Assembly (NCBI GenBank): GCA_054601695.1
Contig: BAAHQB010000115.1
Coordinates: 124,001-188,000 of the forward strand
Origin: Amorphochlora amoebiformis
Lineage: Eukaryota; Cercozoa; Chlorarachniophyceae
Direction: 5' to 3'
Length of the DNA stretch: 64,000 bases
A model generated the notes under the pieces. It was not told the origin of the DNA. It worked only from the letters and a program-made list of their open reading frames with translations, and searched no databases. The position numbers and the translations under genes are program-made. Below are positions 1 through 64,000 of this stretch, piece after piece (within the stretch, counting starts at the first letter, position 1; each line of letters starts with the position of its first letter).

Positions 1-870
<870 letters not shown>

Positions 871-1340
871 CGTATTTTTCAAACAGTCATACGTTGTCGT
901 CTTGTTTGCTATGAGGATATCCATATCCCTACGGGTTTCCTCGGATGGAGAGCTTGGCATAAGGGCTGCCATGGTGCTTTTCAACGGGGCCGGACCTCTG
1001 TTCACCTAATTTACAATATAATACGTGTACATAGGCAGTCAAAACATTCGCGGCAACATTGGGCGGGGCTATCACAGAGACAGAGGAGAGAGAGAGTAGA
1101 GACAGTAGAGGAGAGAGCCTTGGAGAGGGTGGGGGGATAAGCCAGCGGAAGGGTTCGGGAGGAAGTACCCGTATTGATGTTCTATGTTTGGATTCTTTTC
1201 CGGGTACGGTTGAGGCTAGAATTTTTTCAGCCTTACCTATGAGTGCTGATTCTGGGAAGATACAGATGTTTGTATTTTTTGATGAAATGAAAATAGATGG
1301 ATGAAGAGAACTTACACGCAAATATTTATACAATGAATAC
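871..1340. other. Unresolved coding-like pocket
   Basis: This non-repetitive stretch is richer in G+C than its flanks. On the plus strand, an acceptor-like AG at 914-915 is followed by an open frame to a TAA at 1007-1009, containing the protein-like stretch SSDGELGIRAAMVLFNGAG; this could be the last exon of a gene entering from the left. A second plus-strand frame, 1059-1303, starts purine-rich and ends VFFDEMKIDG before TGA. The minus strand is also open across 929-1333. I recognise no family and cannot choose between the strands. Confidence 0.25.
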
Positions 1341-1880
<540 letters not shown>

Positions 1881-2350
1881 TGTCGTTGAAGTCTGATCGG
1901 AACACCTAAACCAAAAAAAAGAAATCTCATTTTCCGCTTCTAATGATTAGTTTCCCTTTGAAAATCAGACTGTCTCTGACTGAAACAAGGATCATATACC
2001 CTTCAAACAAACGAGAAAGCCACCAATCAGCAAAAAGCAGATATCCCTTCCGGCTTCCCTCCGAGAATGAAAGATCTCCTCTTCGTCCTTCCCTCCGCCC
2101 TCCCTTCCCGTTCAAAAATGAAGAAAAGGTATTACTATGATATCCTCCCCAATATCCAGAAGCCTTTCTCCATCTCTACTGCTCCGCAGCGCGCCACACG
2201 CCCAGAATATGCAAACCCAGAGCCCCTTCGACCTCATTCGTGACCTACCCCCATGTCACTCCAATTTGTCAGGAGAACTACCCATAATGAGAATACTAAC
2301 GCGGAAAGATAAGCCGAATAAAAATATTTTAAAAGAGAAGGTCGGGCGAC
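1881..2350 (+). promoter_or_regulatory. Upstream / 5' leader region of gyrA
   Basis: Unique-sequence region directly before the gyrA start codon, pyrimidine-rich at 2041-2200 and free of long microsatellite. It probably carries the promoter and 5' untranslated sequence, but I see no unmistakable core promoter element. The assignment rests on position alone. Short open frames on both strands have no recognisable domain. Confidence 0.35.
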
Positions 2351-26823
<24,473 letters not shown>

Positions 26824-27240
26824 GTCATTTTCAAGTTGTGTTTCATGAACCTCAAAGTCCAGTCCATTTTCAATTCACGCGAAATATCTAGATAATATTC
26901 TGGGTATTAGCAACTTAGTTATTCTATGTATTTTAACCAACTGCATACCTAGATTCGCGTGTGTATCATACAATATATAATATAAGTATATATATTTATA
27001 TGATACAGCTAGTGTATATACAACAGCTGTATCTAGTGTATTTAGAACATGTTTACTACTAGAACTAGTAGAATGATATATGCACATAATACATACATAT
27101 CTAATACACATATATACGTATACTTACATATAATTATACGCCGTGTGTACCCGATGATAGTTAACTTTTCCAGTAGATCTAGTGCTCATACTCTAGTCAC
27201 CATATATCTAACTGTATATATATATATATATATATATCAG

Positions 27241-27271
<31 letters not shown>

Positions 27272-27417
27272 CCCGAAATATGTGTACATATATATATATA
27301 TGTATATATAAATAAATATATATATATGTGTACATATATACATACACATACATATAAATACATATACATATACACATAGTATATATATACACATATATAT
27401 ATATGTATATATGTATG

Positions 27418-27453
<36 letters not shown>

Positions 27454-27521
27454 ATATCATAAGCATATTTTAGATATATGAAGTTGTATCGAGTGTGTAT
27501 CTAGATAGTCATATATATATG

Positions 27522-27556
<35 letters not shown>

Positions 27557-27786
27557 TATCTATACTAGATATATATGTAAAGGACAAATCTAGGCTACTA
27601 GTTATTTTATCACATTCAGCGATTCAGTGAGCACTTATTGAGGTTTTGTGAATTCGATATCATAAATTCAATTAAGTCAGTGAGTTTGCACAACGTACGG
27701 TCCAATTATAACCCTGTTACTTTGCCCACCAGCCGCTGCACCTAGGAAGTAATAGGCCAGCATGTACCGGAGACGTAGTTCCTAAT
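26824..27786. other. Convergent intergenic gap between gyrA and CDC5
   Basis: Holds the 3' ends of both genes. TA microsatellite at 27210-27560, with unique AT-rich sequence on either side containing several CTAG and ATCTAGAT-type short palindromes. No coding signal or RNA gene recognised. Confidence 0.7.
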
Positions 27787-44146
<16,360 letters not shown>

Positions 44147-44353
44147 ACTTAGCGTGTCAGCTGGTAACTTAGGCTAGCTATTCCGAAGGTTTACTTGTTT
44201 GTATATATATATATATATATATATATAAATATATAATATATATATATATATATAATATATGTATGTGTATATGTATATATACTAGTGTACATGTGTGTGT
44301 GTGTGTGTTTACATATGTGTGTCTGTATAATTTACCTTTGGAATTAAAATTAG
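44147..44353. other. Short intergenic stretch after engB
   Basis: (TA)n at 44200-44275 and a TG run at 44290-44310. The rest is unique sequence with no clear start codon for the following tentative gene. Confidence 0.5.
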
Positions 44354-44915
44354 TTCAGTTTCAACACTACAACGGAACACTGCGCAACTTCGATACTATA
44401 TACTATAGTACCGCTTTGGTTATCACTAGAGGTAAGCATATTCTAGATCCGATCTGATTAGCTCAGGCTTATGGTTTGCCTTAGTAGCCTACTGAACGTA
44501 TACGTAGTGTGTGAATTTTTCGCGACGTAGTTCGAATTCGTGAGAGAATTACTCTTCAATAATGCTGAAGAGCATGGCCATGACGACGTGACAGCTGTCA
44601 CCCGGACAGCCGCGGGACATGTCTTGAAAGTTAATTTATACGTCATCGACCTAGTCGACTAATTATCATAAGATTCATAACTAATCCTTAGGATTCCTTA
44701 CGAGTGCTCTTTTTACGTTTTATTCTATAATCAAATTGAATTTTATCATAGTATACCTATACCACTACGCTGATGACGGTAATTAATCGAATAGCCGGTG
44801 TTAGCATATTGATGCGATGAGATGGTCATTAATGACTCATTATGAAAACATATATCATGATTATCATGATGTATAACTTGAATACATATAGATTATAAAG
44901 AAATATAATATATTA

Positions 44916-44963
<48 letters not shown>

Positions 44964-46024
44964 TACATCTACTTAACCCTAACGCCAACCCTAACCCTTA
45001 CCCTAACCATAATCCTAAACCCTAACCCTAATCCTAACCCTAACCCTATTCCTAACCCTAACCTAATCCTAACCCTCACCCTAATCCTAACCCTAACACT
45101 AACCAAACCCTAACCCTAACACTAACCCAACCCTAACCCTAATCCTAACCCTAATCCTAACCCTAACACTAACCAAACCCTAACCCTAACCATAACCCTA
45201 ACCCTAACCCAACCCTAACCCTAACCCTAACCCTAATCCTAACCCTAATCCTAACCCTAACACTAACCAAACCCTAACCATAACCGTAACCCTAACCCTA
45301 ACCCTAACCCTAACCTTAACCCTAACACTAACCCAACCCTAACCCTAACCCTAACCCTAATCCTAACACTAACCAAACCCTAACCATAACCATAACCCTA
45401 ACCCTAACCCTAACCCTAACCCTAACCCTAACACTAACCCAACCCTAACCCTAACCCTAACCCTAATCCTAACCCAAACACTAACACAACCCTAACCCCT
45501 AACCCTAACTTAAACCCTAAAGCGCTAACCCAACCCTAACCCTAACCCTAACCCTAATCGAGTCAATGGTCCTAGGACTAAGACACTCTGAACAATCTGA
45601 TCATAACCCTAATCCTAACCCTAACGCTAACCCAACCCTAACCCTAATCCTAACCCTAACGCTAACCCAACCCTAACCCTAATCCTAACCCAAATCCTAA
45701 CCCTAACACTAACACAACCCTAACCCTAACTCTAACCCTACCCCTAACCCAATCCAACCCTAACCCTAATCCTAACCCTAACCCTAACCCTAACCCTAAC
45801 CCTAACACAACCCTAACCCTAACCCTAACCAAACCGTTATACTTAAGGCTTATAGTGTATCCCAATTTCTTTCGGAGGGCTCCACAGTAAAGGTGAGTAA
45901 AGTTTATATAAAACCTATAGATACATGTTTATATATATCTATATATACATATATATTTCGTATTCCATGCAGATATAAACATACACTTACCCTATAATAT
46001 ATACGAACATATATATATATATGT

Positions 46025-46066
<42 letters not shown>

Positions 46067-46134
46067 TATTATAAATATATATTAAATATAATATATATTT
46101 ATATATATATATATATACGTATATATATATACCT

Positions 46135-46175
<41 letters not shown>

Positions 46176-46423
46176 CGTTGTATGTACATTAACGTATTCC
46201 ATGCAGATATAAACATGACACTTATCCTATAATATATAGCAATATATATAAATATATATATATATATATATGTATATGCACATATCGTTGTATGTTAACG
46301 TATTCCAGAATAAACATGACACTTATCCTATAATATATACAAATATATATGTATATATATATATATATAGTTTATGTACATATATTTATAGATATATATA
46401 TATATATATATAAATACATACAT

Positions 46424-46507
<84 letters not shown>

Positions 46508-46521
46508 ATATATACACACAC

Positions 46522-46563
<42 letters not shown>

Positions 46564-46760
46564 ACATATGTATATATAGAATGTACATACAAATCTAGGC
46601 CTAATCCTAATCCCATGTGACCCTAACCCTAACCCTAACCCGTACTCTAACCATAACCCCGACTCTAGCCCTAACCCTAACCCTAACCCTAACCCATATA
46701 GACCTAGAAGGCCTCGTAGAACCGGACGACATTTTCATGATGCTAACCCATCATCCCTAG
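44354..46760 (+). CDS. Tentative unknown gene fragment (four phase-consistent exons)
   Basis: Four plus-strand segments with AG...GT borders join in one frame: 44354-44431, 44531-44629, 45856-45892, 46702-46760 (273 bp, 90 aa plus TAG). Protein-like stretches include [44 protein letters not shown] and [20 protein letters not shown] recognise no family and see no start codon, so the 5' part is missing. Alternatively the second exon reads through to a TAA at 44660-44662, making a separate short gene. Exon 1 is also open in another frame ([19 protein letters not shown]). The two later introns hold telomere-type arrays and (TA)n like those of neighbouring genes. Confidence 0.3.
44663..44974. other. 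AT-rich unique sequence
   Basis: No coding signal seen. Contains ATGATTATCATGAT-type palindromes near 44855-44870, then (TA)n from 44922. Treated as intron or intergenic sequence depending on the status of the tentative gene. Confidence 0.5.
44975..45838. repeat. CCCTAA array with CCTAATCCTAAC and ACTAACCAAACC variants
   Basis: ~860 bp of CCCTAA-like repeat with internal higher-order variants. At 45559-45602 it is interrupted by a copy of the non-telomeric element (GAGTCAATGGTCCTAGGACT...GAACAATCTGATC) also found in the gyrA introns, ~29 kb away. Confidence 0.93.
45960..46320. repeat. ~62-bp unit repeated three times with TA spacers
   Basis: CGTATTCCATGCAGATATAA followed by ACACTTACCCTATAATATAT occurs at ~45958, ~46193 and (shortened) ~46300, each followed by (TA)n and by TATCGTTGTATGT before the next copy. 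Same architecture as the exon-junction copies, but no coding match found. Confidence 0.8.
46596..46696. repeat. Short CCCTAA array
   Basis: About 100 bp of CCCTAA-like units directly before a candidate acceptor at 46700-46701. Confidence 0.85.
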
Positions 46761-47411
<651 letters not shown>

Positions 47412-47790
47412 CCAACCCTATCCAAAACTATACCTCTAATACAACCTATTTTCTCTAACCCTAACTATAACGCAACCCTAACCCTAACCCTAGCTTCCTA
47501 ACCCTAACCCTAACCTTGACCCTAAACCTCGTTTTCTCCCTAACCTTACCTAACTCTAGCTTTAACCCTAACTTAACCATAGATGTGATAGCTTTTATCC
47601 CTAATGCTAACCCTAACCCTAGCTTTAACCCTTGCCTTAATTCTAATCCTAACCCTAGCTTTAGCCCTAACCCTAACTGTGAGTCTAGTTTGAACCGTCC
47701 TGTTACGTAGCTTTATCCCTGACCCTAACCCTAACCCTAACCCTAACCCTAACCCTAACCCTAGCTTGAACCCTAACCTTGACCTTAGAT
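47412..47790. repeat. Degenerate CCCTAA array
   Basis: CCCTAA-like repeat containing CCCTAGCTTTAA and CCTTGACC variants, best preserved at 47715-47765. Open frames through it reflect the repeat. Confidence 0.88.
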
Positions 47791-47934
47791 ATGATAGTGG
47801 TAATGCGCTGGTACCAATATGTATACAGATGTATCTATATGCAAACATGCATATATTACATATATATATATATATTTATATATATATATATATATATGTA
47901 TATGTGTGTATATATATTATATAAATACACACAC

Positions 47935-47966
<32 letters not shown>

Positions 47967-47999
47967 TTGCACGTACATATGTATATAATAATGTATAGA

Positions 48000-48820
48000 G
48001 TGTTAACCATATCAAGCGATGATATTATTTAGAGTCAATATTTCAAATCAGTCATAGGTCTCTTATATGTACATATTTATACCCCAAAAATAATTCCACT
48101 TCCACTACCCAACACATACGCAAAGTCGACAGTAGGGGTGGGGCGCTGCCGGTTGCATGCTTGGTTTTGAGACGTCGTCCGAAGTTGCAGGGCATTCAGG
48201 GCGAGGGCGGCCGACCGCCATAATCCACCGTGCTGCCACAAGCCACTGATACCCTCCGTTCCACGGGTTTGGTGCCGAAAACACAAAAAAACAGCGAATT
48301 GTTCGATTTTCCCATGAGAATCGGTCTGTTCTTCGCCCGTGCCGAGTTAAAGCTATTCGATGAACAGCAAGGGAACCTGATGCAGCTTGAGCCGCCTCGC
48401 GAGCATTTCGGCCCTCTGGTAAATCTGACACGTGTACCGAAAGCGCGTGTCGGATTGCTTTGAATACCTAAGACTCAACAAAGTTGGTTGAAAATTTGGC
48501 GATTATGCCATATATACCTCCATTAAAACTAAAGGAGAGAATTCCTAATACTCTTAGACAGAATTTGTGAACACACTTATATGTCCCGCACGGGACACGA
48601 TAATATTGCTTTTCTTTGGTTGATTTTGGGTAATCTGTCCAATAATTAAATTTTTGAAACCGTTTGTTGTGGTCTGCAGTTTTGCCGCAATCCATCCCAA
48701 GAAGTATTCGGGCCCGCCTCTTATGAAGACCCCCTTCTTGCTTTTTCCCGTTCCCCCAGCGACGTCAACACCCCATCCCTGGGGAACCGTCACACCCGCT
48801 TTTGCACCTCCTTCACTTGA
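48000..48820. other. Unresolved coding-like region
   Basis: Unique sequence with higher G+C than its flanks, open on both strands. On plus, 48230-48463 is open and ends in TGA, with the protein-like stretches GLFFARAELKLFDEQQGN and EPPREHFGPLVNLTR. On minus, the antisense of the same region reads IYQRAEMLARRLKLHQVPLL before a stop, and 48554-48793 reads VFIRGGPEYFLGWIAAKL. Candidate splice sites exist on both strands, but no chain of exons was consistent enough to call, and I recognise no family. A short gene upstream of the ankyrin gene, or part of its 5' region, is likely. Confidence 0.3.
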
Positions 48821-60622
<11,802 letters not shown>

Positions 60623-60756
60623 TACAATTCAACTTAAAATCCCAAAGAGGTCAATACTCCTCTCTTTTTATCTCTTCTCTTTTTTCTCTTTTTTTTTTTT
60701 CTCAATTTTTTTTTTCTTTTCCTTCTCGCCCTTTTTTTTCCCAAAAATGTATGTTG

Positions 60757-60837
<81 letters not shown>

Positions 60838-61331
60838 CCGAACAACGTCGAAGGCTAACCAAGCCGCTAGCACGAGAGGAAAATCAGATGAGAGAAAAAA
60901 AAAAAAATGTAAAAGGTGAACACCACGAATTCAGCAAAATTAAAGTTGAGTTACGAAAAAAACATTAAATAGAAACTCATCGGCGGTCGGACGCTTAGGA
61001 TCTCAAGCCACAGAAAGAGAGCGCGGATCTTTTTAATATATACTCCTGTAGTTCAACTGACGAACTGCCATAATCACTGAATGTTGAACACCTTTGGTTG
61101 CCATTTTCTCTCTAGATAGCTCTAGGGCTGCAAGTTTAGTCGGGCCTGTTCAATCCGGGACGATGAACGCGCAGCTTAGCGACCGACGGCAATCTACTAG
61201 ACAATTCTGAATTATTTTAGATCTAGAATCTAGAGAATGTTATTTAATTATTGTGTAATTACATCTGATCATGATCATCGTCCAATCTTAATTTCAATTA
61301 AATACTATTCGAAAAGTAAATATGTATAAAC

Positions 61332-61373
<42 letters not shown>

Positions 61374-61436
61374 GATTATAGATATATACTCTAGATACTC
61401 TGAGAGTCTAGAATCATGTATATATATATATACGTT

Positions 61437-61469
<33 letters not shown>

Positions 61470-62093
61470 GACCATATATATATGTATACATATATCGTAT
61501 ATATATATATATATATATTATTACACATATCTTGATGACACATCCAGTATATAACTAGTATAAACCAGATCTGCAGATATCTGGATATGTGTATGTGTAT
61601 AAAATATGTGTAAGTGTATGTGGTAATCTAGATTATCTAGATAATACAGAATCATACTCGGATGTAATATCTAGAAAAACCAAATATACTATATGTTATA
61701 CTGAGTCACCAGAAAGGAAGTGGTATCTCGCTACGTGTAGTGATACCTAGGATCCAAGTACTCTATCCGACTTGATCTAGTTGATAGAGACGATGGCCCT
61801 AGTATAGATCTGCTATACCAGATCAGTACTACGGATGGGGAATACCTGTCCTTATCGCGTGTCTAGTAGCTCGAGTTGGTACGTTACTAAACGAAAACCG
61901 TTGAATATCTAAACTTAGTCATTGCAATAGACATTTTTCATCGGAACGTCGTTGACTTCAGCGGCTGGATCTGGACTTATTTCTACCCTCTAGACTGTCG
62001 GATGTACATGTCAAGAACTCGCCGATCATCTTGAATCAGCGATTCGGATTTAAGTTGGCCTTATGCCGGTAAAACCCGGCATTCGGCCCAATC
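60623..62093. other. Intergenic region between ankyrin and RING genes
   Basis: Poly-T/pyrimidine tract at 60655-60740, (TA)n at 60758-60835, then unique sequence. 61190-61820 is strikingly rich in short CTAG- and GATC-centred palindromes (ATCTAGAT, TCTAGA). (TA)n at 61334-61370 and 61440-61520. No gene or RNA recognised. Confidence 0.65.
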
Positions 62094-63934
<1,841 letters not shown>

Positions 63935-64000
63935 CTGATGTTTGTTGAAAGTACACATGTCAGAAGGGGAGGGTAGAAGAATATAGATGCTACCGCAGGT

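Noticed and set aside
61130-61180. tRNA-like GTTCAATCC arm
   Set aside because: No matching acceptor stem, D arm or anticodon arm around it.

Overview
This is nuclear DNA of a eukaryote. All genes are interrupted by GT-AG introns, and the window contains a CDC5-type splicing factor, a tail-anchored ER ubiquitin-conjugating enzyme, an ankyrin protein and a RING finger. It also holds two genes of bacterial ancestry, DNA gyrase subunit A and the EngB/YihA GTPase, both with N-terminal extensions expected of organelle import. The gyrase leader looks bipartite (hydrophobic signal, then a Ser/Pro/Arg-rich stretch), which points to a protist or alga with a plastid or plastid remnant, possibly of secondary origin. 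I cannot name the species. The telomere-type repeat is TTAGGG/CCCTAA.

Most of the window is intron. Introns are filled with (TA)n microsatellite, with CA/TG runs at tract edges, and with long TTAGGG/CCCTAA-like arrays. The long Tyr-Ile, Leu-Gly, Arg-Val and Asn-Pro reading frames are translations of these repeats, not proteins. Real exons are islands of 22-250 bp. I rebuilt them by matching conserved protein families and requiring GT...AG borders with a consistent reading phase.

Layout: 1-2350, microsatellite plus an unresolved coding-like pocket (871-1340). 2351-26823 (+), gyrA in about 35 exons. 26824-27786, convergent intergenic gap. 27787-31826 (-), CDC5 in 8 exons. 31827-31978, a 152-bp divergent promoter. 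31979-33065 (+), UBE2J/UBC6-type E2 in 7 exons. 33908-44146 (+), engB in 10 exons, with a 308-bp higher-order satellite in intron 1. 44354-46760 (+), a tentative unknown gene. 48000-48820, an unresolved coding-like pocket. 48821-60622 (+), ankyrin-repeat gene in 23 exons. 62094-63934 (-), 3' end of an RNF4/SLX8-like RING gene that runs off the window.

The most unusual signal is that the expanded introns repeatedly contain decaying copies of their own exon-intron junctions. A short piece of exon plus its splice site is repeated one to six times and separated by (TA)n, beside at least 12 junctions in three genes. CDC5 and the E2 next to it mostly have ordinary 53-127 bp introns, so compact and massively expanded genes sit side by side.
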